From Brachionus manjavacas (Eukaryota; Rotifera; Eurotatoria; Ploima; Brachionidae): a stretch of DNA of 64,000 bases. The stretch is taken from positions 2,170,001 through 2,234,000 of the forward strand of contig JAHQIY010000014.1 of NCBI GenBank assembly GCA_019054805.1. Direction: 5' to 3'. Positions 11,156 through 22,505 of the stretch are shown piece after piece. Made by a program: the position numbers and the translations under genes. Position 1 is the first letter of the stretch; each line of letters starts with the position of its first letter. The notes under the pieces are model-generated. The model worked only from the letters and a program-made list of their open reading frames with translations. It made no database searches and was not told where the DNA came from.

Positions 11156-12425
11156 TTTGATCTGAAATTTTAATTTTTTTTTTATAATTTTGAGAAGCAA
11201 TTAAAAATTTATTGCGGTAATTTTATTTAAAAGACACTTGGATACACTTTAAATTGGTTGATTAAAAGCTGATCTTGGCCTAGAATCGACTAGCTCGATT
11301 GTCCCTTAATAAAAGGAAATAGATAAGGTGGATACCGGATTAAATTCTTAATTTTTTTTTCACAAGCTTTTAGGGGCAGTGAGTTTTGTTTTATTTTTGT
11401 TCACAGATTTGCGATAGCCATGTTGACATTTGTTAAATTAGATATTAAATTTAGCGAAAAGATAAGAGTTATCTTTGCTGGCTCATGTGATTTTATTTCT
11501 AATAAAATAGAATAGCTACATTTTAGAAATATTTTGTTTAGAAAATGTTTTTCACTTTTTGTAAAAGAATAGAACTCGAATTCCTGTTCATTCTCAATTA
11601 CATAATTGTTGGCGCAGGCTGATTGAGCAAATTGCTAAAAATCGATAAAATTTATTTTCATCAAACAATATCAGAGATCTACTCAGGTGGCATTCCAGCC
11701 ATTTTTCAAACACTCACATCTCATAAAACAAGCTGCTTGGAGCAATCATTTGTTCGCAACTAATACAAACATTTAGTTTGTATCAAATTCGAAGATTTCT
11801 TAAAACTGGTCGCTAAATTTAGCGTGAATTTGACCGCTAGATAAGACTGGTGGGAATTTCCGTCAAGCAAAAAGTTTGACTCATTCGGACAATCTGTGAC
11901 AGCCTAGCTAAACATTTTATTAGTCACAGCAACGTTTGTCTTTCGAGTGATTAATAGACTAGTATAAATTCTCTTAGAGCAAGCTTTGTTTAAAGTTTTT
12001 AACAAGAAAAATAACTTTTTTTTTTTTTTTTTATTTTAGAAAATTTGTTTTCAAAAAAGATTAGTTTGAGAGAAGATAAATTTGGAATGTATGCTTTTGA
12101 AAATAGTGAACATGTTCGTAGCATCGAAATTCAAGCATATTATGACAAAAAAATCTTTTAAAATTTCGCATAAACCCAATTTCTATTTGGCAAAATAAAA
12201 CATTCAAATTCTATTTAAGTTTTTGAATTAAAATTTAAACTTTTGAAATTTAATTATCATAATTAAAGTAAATAGATATATTCTCGTAATGAATCATGTT
12301 CAAGTCACTCCAAATAGGTAGAGCTAATAATTCCATATAAGGCAACATCTATTCACCTATGCCTAGCTTGGCATATTTTAATCGATGCTTTTGATTTTAA
12401 AACTTTCTAATTTAGATACTTTAAA
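11156..12425. other. divergent intergenic/5' region between membrane protein gene and plastin
   Basis: Contains a TATA-like TATAAAT at 11963-11969 that could start a plastin transcript. A splice acceptor (TTTCTAATTTAG, AG at 12414-12415) sits 10 nt before the plastin ATG, implying a 5'UTR intron or a trans-splice site. The remainder is moderately complex but has no sustained frame. Confidence 0.5.
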
Positions 12426-15200
12426 ATGACTTTACGCAACCCGGGCAGTCTTGGTGCATTGGACAATAGAAACAGTGTTCTGCTTGCCAACGATCAAGTC
12501 GATGAGCTGAGAGAAAAATTTTTAAAAGTAAAAACCAAAATGCCAAAAGCCTTGAGCATTGGAATAGGTTAGAATTCTTAAGAGATTTATTTTTTGTTCA
12601 TTTTCTATAACAACTGTATCTTTGGTAAACTTTAAACAACTGATTAAGTTTTGAGCTTAAATATTTGCCACTTATTGTATGCGTATAAATTCTTGTGTGA
12701 AATCAGCGAGTCTTAAAATGGAAAATAATTTCATCCAAAAATCTTTGGCTTCCAGTCTGATGGTCAAATCGAACAGCTCGGTGAAAAATTGCCGCAGTTT
12801 TCTCAGTGTTTCTAGTCGCACTAGTCTGCACAGCAGCTCGAGCACCACTCTGGCCAAAAAATTTACCATCCAAGACCTAAAAATTAACATTAACGAGGCC
12901 CAGCTAGAAGAGTTTAGATGCATAATGCTCGAGGCTTTTAATAAAGTACGAATAGTCCGAGATTAAATTCCGGATATTCAAAAATTCTATCAAAAAAATA
13001 ATTTTTTTTTGCCTTTCTTTCTCCTTTAGTCTGACATTAATGGCAATGGCTACATTGAATTGACTGAGTTGAGAGAAGCTCTAAAGACAGTGGGTATTGA
13101 TATACCGGGCTATCAGGCAAGAACCATTGAGGATGAGTTCAAAAAAGGCGACAAGGGCCAAGACGGCAAGCTTAGTTTGGACGAATTTGAAAATTTGTAT
13201 TCAAGACTCAAGAGTGAAAAAGAAGAACGAACCTTTAAGACAAAAGTAAAGCCCATAAGCGGCACCACTGAAATCCGAAACAAGGAAAACGACTCAATTG
13301 TACACACAGTGAGACATTCAGAACAGTTGGCTTTTTCCAAATGGATCAATCAGTAAATTTAAACTGAATAAAATTTGAAAGTGAGAAAAAAAATATTAAA
13401 TTCAAATTTTTTCTAAAGAAATTTGGCTTTGGACTCGGACTTAAGCTTGTCAACAAATCCGATAAACCCGGAGACCAAAGATTTGTACACACGCTGCAAC
13501 GATGGTCTTGTGCTGTGCAAATTGATCAACTTTTCAGTGCCTAAGACAATTGATGAGCGGACCATAAACCGCGGCAAAAGTATCACCATTTATCAACAAT
13601 TGGAAAATTTGGAATTGGCTTTGAGAAGTGCCGAGGCTATCGGTTGTCATGTGATCAACATTCGACCAAAAGACATACGCGATGAAAAAGAACATCTTAT
13701 TCTGGGTCTGTTGTGGCAAATAATTCAAATTGGTCTCTTTTCCGAAATCAATTTGACTCATCATCCCGGTTTGGTCATGCTATTGAAAGACGGCGAGACC
13801 AAGGAAGATTTGCTCAAGCTTACCAAAGAAGAACTCTTACTTAGATGGTTCAACTACCATTTGGCTCGCTCTGGCTATTCGGGCCGTGAGGTAAAAAATT
13901 TCAGCGGTGACATTAAAGACTCGGTCGCCTACAGCCACCTTTTAAAACAAATATGTCCAGCTAATCATCAGCCCACAGTTACTCTAGCTCCATTGAATGT
14001 ATAAATACTATCTATCTTTGCTTTTCTATTAAGATTATTATTTTTTCTTTAGGAAAACGACTTGAACCGAAGAGCTGAGGCAATGCTGAACGAAGCTGAA
14101 AAGCTTAAGGCCAGAGATTTTGTCACTGCCAACGATGTGGTCTCGGGCAACCAAAAATTAAACATGGCGTATTTAAAATCATTATTTTTAATATAATTTA
14201 GACTTAAATAAAACCTATTAAGTTTTGTGGCTAATTTGTTTAACACATATCCGGCTTTGGATGTGCCCGAAGATGTTACCATTCAAGATGAGGATTTAAT
14301 TGAGGAGACTAGAGAGGAAAAAACTTACAGAAATTGGATGAATTCAATGGGAGTTAATCCTTATGTGAACTATTTGTACACTGATCTACAAGATTGTCTT
14401 GTCATATTCCAAGTAAATTACTTGAATCTATAGTTAACAAAAAAATTACTTTTATTTGAAGCTTTATGATATGATTAAGCCGGGCTCAGTTGAATGGAAC
14501 CGAGTTGTCAAGAAGTTTGTTCCTATCAAGATTAAATTTCAAAAGCTGGACAATTGTAACTATGCAATTGACATTGGCAAAAAAGTGATGAATTTTAAAC
14601 TAGTTGGTATACAGGGCTCGAATTTGTTAGATGGAGACAAAACATTTACTTTAGGTAATTTAAAAAAAAAATTTAAATTCATCTTTATTTTTTAAAAATA
14701 AAAATAAATCAAAAGCAAATTAATTAATTTTAAATTAAAAATTAATTTAAATTCAAATTAATTCAAATTAATTTAAAGCTTTGGTCTGGCAATTGATGAG
14801 AGCTTACACTTTGGCAATGTTGGCAAAAATTGCCGGTCAGGGTCATCCCATTGTGGAGAACGGCATAATAGAATGGACTAATAATAAGCTTAAATCGGCC
14901 GATAAAAAAACATTCATACAAAATTTTCAAGATCCAGCTATTTCGGACTCAAGAGTTATTTGTGATTTGATCGATGCCATTAAGCCGGGCTCAGTACAGT
15001 ACGATTTGCTTAAAAGCGAAAATTCCTATGAAGCCAAAATGGAAAATGCCCGATATGCTGTTTCAATTGCGCGTAAAATTGGAGCTCGTGTGTTCGCCTT
15101 GCCTGAAGATATTGTAGAAGTCAAACAGAAATTGGTAATGACCATATTTGCTACTCTAATGATCCAGGATTATCAGCCACAACAAATTTCTCTGGAATAA
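12426..15200 (+). CDS. PLS: plastin/fimbrin, actin-bundling protein
   Basis: Eight exons: 12426-12567, 12707-12945, 13030-13352, 13419-13998, 14053-14168, 14223-14412, 14462-14654 and 14779-15200. All junctions are GT-AG in matching phase, giving 734 aa. Two EF-hands ([12 protein letters not shown] and [12 protein letters not shown], residues about 130-200) confer Ca2+ control. Four calponin-homology domains follow (about 228-345, 376-490, 498-610 and 625-734), in which IDERTIN, ADVVSG-like [30 protein letters not shown] and [14 protein letters not shown] are plastin signatures. Two actin-binding domains let one molecule cross-link filaments in microvilli, stereocilia or cell cortex. Vertebrate plastins are about 630 aa; the excess is a roughly 120-residue Ser-rich N-terminal extension from exons 1-2. 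AATAAA at 15412-15417. Confidence 0.95.
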
Positions 15201-16820
15201 TAAATGTGAATGCCATTAATTTTAGATTTGAGAAAAAAATTTAAAAACTATTTTAAAATTTTTAAGCTTTTGTTCTGCTTTATTAGATAACTTTATTTAA
15301 TAGGTTTTAGACTATTTTGGTAATGTATTTTTAATATTATCCACCGACACAGTTCGAGATTATTTTTTTTTCCAATTTGCTTTGTTTTTTTTTTATATTA
15401 CATTTTTTTGTAATAAAGTGCATTTGAGCGTAATAATTTTATCTATGATGATTAATTAATTTTTAATTTTTTCAAAAGTAAATAGTTTGATTAATATGAA
15501 ATTTTTGTTCAGAATAAAATTAGAAGTATGCAAAATATTTTCTGATTGAGTAAACAAAAAACTTGATGTTCAAACATCAAAAGTTGTTTACCTTTTCTGC
15601 AATATTTGGTAGAAAACTTTTAAGAAAAAAATGGGCGATTTTCCATAAAATAGAAAATATTTTTATTATATTTTTTAAAAGTTTTTTAGTCTCATTTCTT
15701 AGCATGCCTCTTGAAAATTACATTCTGAAAAGTGAATTTAAATCTTTGTATTATATAAATGTTTATATTCTGATGAAGTCTAAAAATAATAAAAGATAAT
15801 TATTGTTTTCGTCTTTTTTTACTAGTCAAAATGATTTTCCATTAATAAAATTATATAAATAAATATTTTTTTGAATATTTTTAATAAATCAATCAAAATT
15901 GCATTGCTTCTTTTATTTGAACCAGAGAACTCTGATCACTGTAGAAATCGCCGCTGGGTTTTTTTTAAAGTCATTTTTCAGCCTCAAAAAGATAAGCACA
16001 TATCAAACAAAAAAAAGTTTTTTTTTTTCTACGAACTCTCTATTATTTAATTATTTTTATAAAATTTAAGACATCTAATGCTAAAGAGGAAAAAAAAAAA
16101 CTTTTCAAAAGTTGTCACCCGTTTTAAACATAAAATAATATCCCCATCTTACAATATATGATTTAATTTAATTGAAATTTTTGTATCAATTTTTTAGCAA
16201 TCGTTTAAATACAGAGTGAATTTTGTTTCTTACAAAAATAAAATAAAAAATTATAAATCAAAACGGATTGCTAAGTTAGATAAAGCAATATAAATCTAAG
16301 CCATAAGGCAATTTAATGGTGATTTTTTTTTTTTTTTTTTTAAATGAAATTCATTTTTTCAAAATTGAAACTTTTTTGAAAAATTTTAAAAAATAGACTC
16401 CAAAACTGTAAAGTTAACCTTTTTATTTCATTTTTGATTTTTGCTTCCAAATCATCATTAATGGTTTAAAGAACTTATTTTAAATATTTTTTTACTCTTA
16501 GATCAATAAAATTTTGAATAAAAAGCTATTTTTTAACATTTTTAAATCCTACTTTTTTCACTTTTACTACTCCTGGCCGCTCGGTTTTAATGCTTCGGTC
16601 TTCATTCGTTCGAAGGTTAGTCTGAATGTATTTGAAAGGCAACCAAAACTTAAAATACAAATAATTTATATTACCATAAAAATAATTTAAAAGATTTTTT
16701 GACTTAAATTTTATTTTTGCATGAAATCATTAGAATAAAATTGACACTAAATTTTTTTAACGCTCAGAAAAAAATTTAATTACCTTGAGTTTAAAATAAA
16801 AGAATTGAAGTCATGTTTCT

Positions 16821-17464
16821 CATACATAGACAATGAACAAAGAACCCAATAGTTATTATAGATTCTTTTTTAAAAAAAAAATTTTTTTGTTATTTTTTGT
16901 TCTTTTTGGTTCTTTTTGGTTCTTTTTGGTTCTTTTTGGTTCTTTTTGGTTCTTTTTGGTTCTTTTTGGTTCTTTTTGGTTCTTTTTGGTTCTTTTTGGT
17001 TCTTTTTGGTTCTTTTTGGTTCTTTTTGGTTCTTTTTGGTTCTTTTTAGGTTTTTTTTGGTTCTTTTGAAGTTCTTTCAGGTTTTTTTTGGTTAGTCTTG
17101 GTTTTGGCGGATTGCGGGGAAGGTAAATGGGGTCCGGGGCGGAGCCCTGGTTTAGGGCTTCGGTTAATAAGACGATAAGGGAAGTCCTAGATTTCAATTG
17201 AGGCTTTCAAAAAGAACCATAAAGGTTCTTTTAAAAAAAGGAAAAAGAACCGATGATCATAAGTATAAAAAGTACAACGAACCAAAAAGAACCAAAAACA
17301 CCAAAAAAGAACCAAAAAGAACCTGAAAAAATCTGAAAGAATCAAAAATATTCATTTAGAAAATTTAAAAAGAACCTTACTTTTTTATTCGAATTGATTT
17401 ATACTGAAGTTTTGTTCTTTTTTTTAAGAGCACCTTAAAGAACCAACAAGTTCATTGTCTATGG
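16821..17464. mobile_element. foldback-type non-autonomous transposon with 10-bp tandem repeats
   Basis: The ends are inverted repeats: CATAGACAATGAAC at about 16825-16838 and GTTCATTGTCTATG at 17450-17463. The 11-bp word GTCATGTTTCT occurs directly outside both ends (16810-16820 and 17465-17475), as expected of a target-site duplication. The left arm is a tandem array of TCTTTTTGGT; the right arm carries the reverse complement (AACCAAAAAGAACC) in degenerate copies at about 17275-17330. The centre (about 17095-17180) is GC-rich and non-repetitive. This architecture, inverted arms built of short tandem repeats, matches the foldback (FB) class of DNA elements. No transposase. Confidence 0.7.
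16901..17040 (+). repeat. 10-bp minisatellite, 14 exact copies
   Basis: TCTTTTTGGT is repeated 14 times without error, followed by degenerate copies to about 17090. Both strands are open across it (Phe/Gly/Ser/Leu/Trp one way, Lys/Glu/Pro the other). Those frames are repeat artefacts, not genes. Confidence 0.95.
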
Positions 17465-19570
17465 GTCATGTTTCTATAGATAATGATAGAAATAGAATTT
17501 GAAAAAAAAAGATTTTTCTGAGTATTTTTAAATTATATATAAAATATACAGTGCCGGTATTATGTTTGTAAGAGTCCTCAGCTGTCATGTGATATGATAT
17601 CAGATTATATTAGCTGACAGCAAATGATATCAGGTATCAGATGATATCATTTTGTACCAATTTTTTTTTCCAAAACCGATATCAGCAGATATAAACTAAT
17701 AGCAAAGTCTTTCATTTTTTATTATTTTATTTTCGAAAATATTTCAAGTTTTTTTAAGAAGCAGAAGTAATAAGATTAGTTTTTTTTAGTTTGAATCTCA
17801 ATTTGGTATAAAACATCTCTTTTAATTTATACAATATATCATGACAGCTAGCTAAGATGGCCTTTTTGGTTTTTGTGATCTTCATGATATTTAAATATTC
17901 TTTTGGTGGTGGTACCTGATTTTAAATGACTGATCTTTTACTATCATGATTAAACCTTCCATCTCTTGTTCAAAATCAAAACTGCGAAGCCACTGCATAG
18001 ACGCCTGCTTTCGAACAAATGTTCTGTCATTTTTTCAAAATTATCATTATTATTTAATTGACAACACATCATTTTATATTTAAAATATATTAGTTAAGGA
18101 GAATAAATCAAAACAAATAAAAAATTGCAAAAAATAATATTTTCAAAAAATGATTTAAAAAATAGAATAAAGAGAAATTAATAAAAAAAATCAATCAGAT
18201 TATCAATTTAAATCTATCAATTTTCTATTTTTCTATTATTTTTAAAAATTTTTCTATGATTTGGCTTTCTACAATTTTTTTCTATTTCAATTGATTTTCT
18301 ACGTAGAAATATTTATTTTTAATATTTATTTTTTTTTTAATTGTCTAAGAGGCTTAAATCAGTAAGATCAAGCATGATATGAAAAGTTTTTTCGACAACC
18401 TTTTTTTAACGTTTCGAGTTTAAGTTCTAAAAAAATAAAAAGCATTAAATAAAAATAATAATTGAAAGTAAAAAGTGTTTTTTTTTTAATTTTTTAGTTT
18501 TACAAATTTTTCTTTGTCCATTTGCTTTGCTTGACTGTAGATGAAATTAAATTCAATTTTAAATGATTTTAAAATATTTGAATTAAAATAATAATTTAAA
18601 TGTTAAATTCGAATAAGATCTTTTTAATTCGATTTTTATATTCAAATTTGTAATTAATTTACATTTAAAAAAAATTTACTAAAATCTAAACCTCAATTAG
18701 AAAAAAATTTTTTGACCACTACCTTTCAAAGTCTTCATATTTGAGTGCATGATGCTTGTACTCTGAAGGAAATATCTAAGACAAAAATAAATAGATCTAA
18801 TAAAGTGTGCATATATTCTGAAAGCGGGGAAGATAATCGACAAAGCGGTGTGTTGAGTTTATATAAATTTGGTTTAGTTCATGTTTTACTATAAGAAAAA
18901 ACATCAAAAAAAGGTAATTTTTTAATAAAAACGAAACTAGTCCTCCAAAACACCATTTAGCCCATTTTTTTGTTTCAGATTCTGAAACTAGAGAAAAATC
19001 TGTACAATTCTTCGGGAGTATTTTTTCATATATTCTTTTTGTTTTTCTAATTTTTGAAGCAAAAATTCACCTATGTCTTGCTAGTTTAGTTTTTCACATT
19101 ATATTTTCCATTAAATCAAGACAAATATTAAAAAGTTTTGAAATTTTCAATTTTATTTTTTAAATTTAGCTTAGTATTATGTATTTATATTTGTATTTTT
19201 CATTTATTTATAAATATAAAATACAAATATTTTGAGTGTTAATGGTCTCGATTTTATTTTTTAAAATTAAATTTTTTTAAATACGGTTTAAAGGGATTTT
19301 CGAATTTGAGGTCGAACATCGATTCGGAAGATAGAAAAAATTATACTGCAGATTTCCCTACTACGACTATTTATTCTCTTATTAAAGCAAAAAAAAAAAC
19401 AAAGAAATAAAAGTTATTTTTTTTATTTAAATTTTAAAAAATTAAAAAAAATTGTTTCAATATTTTTTATTTTATTCAAAAATAATTAGAAGCAAAAAAA
19501 TTCAGGAAGCAAGAAGGGCATTGATGGTTACAATGAAAAATTGGCATGTTTAATAGAAAAATTTTTTTAG

Positions 19571-19648
19571 TTAAAGTTTGAACCTGGCCTGAATTTGATC
19601 CAGATCTTTGACACGTGTCCGTCCCAATCCAAAAGAAAGACATTGAGG
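19571..19648. other. exon-like GC-richer island of unknown nature
   Basis: About 78 bp preceded by TTTTTTTTAG and followed by GGTAAAA, i.e. flanked by acceptor and donor on the plus strand, with one open frame (LKFEPGLNLIQIFDTCPSQS, continuing). The minus strand also has an open frame ending in RTRVKDLDQIQARFKL and a stop. Neither is recognised and there are no partner exons nearby. It could be an orphan exon, a processed fragment or an ncRNA exon. Confidence 0.25.
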
Positions 19649-20002
19649 TAAAAATTGAACTTTTTTTTGAAGTATTTAATAATTCATTTCAAAAAGAAGA
19701 ATAGGTAAAAAAATCACTAAATTAAATTACCAAATTTTATTCAAGACAAACAAAAGTATAAATTAAGAGTTTGGCTTCGAAGAAATAAATCACTTATGAA
19801 TAAAAGCTAAGAAACAAATATTTTTTTCTAAAGAAGAGTATAAAAAAATTCTCATAAAAAAAAAAGATTTAGAATACGAATTAGAAAATTATTAGAGCCA
19901 AACGAAATACCAATTTTTTTGATTTTATTTATCATAGCAAGTTTTTATACAAGTTCACTAAATAGTAAAAAAGACACACTCTAAAATTTTCTAAGAAATT
20001 CT

Positions 20003-21259
20003 CTAAAACTCTTCTTCATCGTTGACCTCGAGCTCAGCCTGATGCTCGCTTTGGATCAAATCAGCAGTGTCAACACCTTCATCAGGCGCCACAAATCCAT
20101 CCGCAGTTGCATACAAAACATCCAGTATTCTCTTCAGCACAACCAAATTGTCGGCCTCGTACTCCTGACACAGCACTTCGATGTCCCTCAATTTGCCAAA
20201 ATAGAAATCTCTCTCCTTTTCCAGGCCCTCCAAGGTTATTTTCATCTCGTTATTTTCAGTCAACAGGCGCAGGTTGTCCTGCTGCAGCTCAACGTTAATG
20301 GCATTGTTGTTCTGGTTGATGCTTCCGTTCGACGTGTTATGCAATGATGATTTGGAGGTGTTGGCTACTGGCTTAGTGGGTTTTTGAATTACCTTGGCGG
20401 CCGGGACCGGCTTGGCCACCATCGGCTTGGCTTTGGCGGCCATGGCCGCGTGCATCTTTGTCTCGCTGGCAACCAGAGGCAGGCCGTCGCGCGCTGCCAG
20501 CGGGTCATAGTCCTTGCCGTCAAAATTGGCATCGAAAAATTTCTTAAACCACTGGACGAACTCAAAATTGTCCTGGAATCTTCCCTTGACCAGCTTTTCG
20601 ACAGGAATTATCTTTATTTGAGAAAAAAAAGGGAAAAAATTAGTCAGGTTTTCTGCTAGATTTAAAAGTTTCTCATGCAGTTAATAAGTTAAATGTTAAT
20701 TGATTAGTTTGTGTGTACCTTATCAACGCCGCATTTTTTAAAACAATTTTGCAGCATTTTAAAATTTTGAATAAACTCGTGCTCCAGTTTAGCATCGATT
20801 TTAGCTCTCTTTATGGCAATTGAGCCTTAAAGTGGAATTGAAAAAAAGATTATTAGTCGCCCTAAAGACCCTACAGGACAAATCAACCAAGCTAGAAATC
20901 TAGACGCCAAAATTCATACAAACCTTGTCAATGCTGACTTTTTTAAATCCTTCTTGAAGACATTTATAGTTATTTATGTACTCGTGCTCGAGCTTAGTGT
21001 CCCATTTAACTTTTTTCATTCGAATCGAGCCTAGAGGAAAACAATTAAATGATTGATTTGTCGATTGCTGCTGGATCGGTTCTTGGTGCATTCACTTACC
21101 TGGAAAGAGCATGTCCATGAATTGACAATAGGCGCTGCCCGTGCACAACTCCTCCACTTTGGTCAGATTGGTCCTGAGCGTGTCATTGATCCAGTTGAGT
21201 ATTTCGTGTCTGCTCAGGTTTTCTGAAGTCACGCTGGTGCTGTATACGTTGACGGCCAT
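20003..21259 (-). CDS. MAPRE: EB1/MAPRE microtubule plus-end-tracking protein, two alternative CH exons
   Basis: Exon 1 is 21100-21259, then either exon 2A (20924-21030) or exon 2B (20719-20825), then exon 3 (20003-20611). Each isoform is 291 aa (human EB1 268). The start [19 protein letters not shown] is the family start. Residues 1-130 form the calponin-homology domain that binds the growing microtubule end. A low-complexity Ala/Lys/Pro linker follows, then the dimeric EB-homology coiled coil with [17 protein letters not shown]. The tail ends in EEEF, the acidic-aromatic motif read by CAP-Gly proteins. Exons 2A and 2B are each 107 nt with identical phases (1 in, 0 out), so using both would break the frame. 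Exon 1 ends at FPG, as in other EBs. TTTATT (AATAAA on the minus strand) at 19924-19929. Identification is firm; alternative use is inferred from sequence alone. Confidence 0.93.
20719..20825 (-). other. MAPRE: EB1 alternative exon 2B
   Basis: Encodes [20 protein letters not shown], then [15 protein letters not shown], aligning without gaps to exon 2A and to the same segment of other EBs. Acceptor TTAAG at 20826-20830, donor GTACAC from 20718. Separated from 2A by 98 nt. It carries two extra cysteines and KR in place of KK. Confidence 0.85.
20924..21030 (-). other. MAPRE: EB1 alternative exon 2A
   Basis: Encodes [20 protein letters not shown], then [15 protein letters not shown], the fourth and fifth helices of the CH domain. 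Acceptor CTAG at 21031-21034, donor GTTTGT from 20923. Retains the KK pair equivalent to microtubule-contacting lysines of human EB1. Confidence 0.85.
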
Positions 21260-22451
21260 GTTTGTCTAAGCTTAGCTTATGGAGTGACGAAAGTCTAAAG
21301 TTAAGGAATGAATTAAAATCAAAAAAGGCTAATGACTGACAACAGTTTAAATGAGATGTGTGTGTGTGTGTATTTTGGATGAAAAATTTAGTCATCAAAG
21401 TAATATTTTTAAGTTGGTTAGTCTAAGCTGAGTTAAAATCGACATGCGCGTTCGCTTATATACTTGGCTTTTATGCATAGATTTTGAATATTATTATTTG
21501 AAGAGAGAGAGAGAGAAAGAGTGAGTGAGCGAGAGAGATCGAGATAAATTTTGAATATGCGGAGCCTAGAACATATGCATTCATTAGTAAATACATCGAA
21601 TATTCTACCATTTACGACGATATACTCGATCTATATTTTAGCTGTGGCCATCCATTGATTTATTAAACTCGCATTGATCTCAAATCACCTTCGTTATCCT
21701 AGTTTCTCATTCGATATTCCCCAAGTAATTTTTTTTGTCTTCTTGGCTTATGTTGCAAAATTAACTTAACAATGATTTAGCTGATTTTTTAAATTAAATT
21801 TTCGGCGCTGATAAATTCAAATTTGGTTAAATTTTTTGTTTTTTTTGTGTTAAGAAAAAAATTTTTGATCAAATTATTTTATAAAAAATTATAATTAATC
21901 AAGAGTCTCCTTTTTTAAACTAAAAATTTAATAATCGCGTATAAAATATTAAAAAAACAAAAATAATATTTTCTAGAACATAAATACTGATGATAGTGTC
22001 AATAATTTATTGATAGTACAATTAAATTAAATAATTTCAAATATGATTGAGTTAGTGACTATTTTATTTCTTTGAGAGCTAATTTGATTTAATTTGAAAC
22101 AAATATATATCTAAAAAAACTTTTTATTTCAATGATTAATTAAAGATCTTCTAAAGCTGATTCGGACAAGATGAGTTAATTGAAGTTATGCATAAAGAAA
22201 ATTATAGAGCTAGACAATATTCACTGTTCAAAAAATGTCTTTTATTGAAAAAATCCCAAACAACTTAAGCCAAGATGAGTCCATTGAACTTTTTTCCCTG
22301 AACAATCAATTTTTTTAAAATATGAATCCTTTAACTCTCTAGTTCAATTTCATTAATTTTCCTCTATTTTAAACCATTTTTTACATTTTATTTTTTTTAA
22401 ATTTTAATTCTATCTTATTTAACTTTATTTTATTTTGATTTTTTTTTTTAA

Positions 22452-22505
22452 TCTGAAGGAGCTTTTGCTCGGTACAGAAAACAAATAAATAAATAAAATA
22501 AATTG
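22452..22505 (+). repeat. hairpin-plus-(AAATA)n repeat (copy a)
   Basis: TCTGAAGGAGCTTTTGCTC followed by GGTACAGAAAAC and (AAATA)n. GAGC/GCTC form a stem with a TTTT loop. It looks like the 3' terminus of a LINE or SINE. Confidence 0.55.

Larger units (their letters stand above)
15201..20002. other. 4.8-kb gene desert with foldback element and one exon-like island
   Basis: Mostly A/T homopolymer-like sequence. It holds the element at 16821-17464, a cluster of GATATC-rich sequence near 17590-17690, an AT palindrome near 19160-19240 and a GC-richer block at 19505-19650. No conserved protein was seen. Confidence 0.5.

Noticed and set aside
15563-15799. 78-codon plus frame downstream of plastin
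   Set aside because: Phe/Lys/Ile-rich, in A/T desert, no recognisable motif.
16833-17197. Open frames over the decamer array on both strands
   Set aside because: A 10-bp repeat cycles through three frames without creating stops; products are pure low complexity.
17560-17700. Cluster of GATATC words starting with CAGTGCCGGTATTA, suggestive of a hAT terminus
   Set aside because: No matching inverted terminus or target duplication was found downstream.
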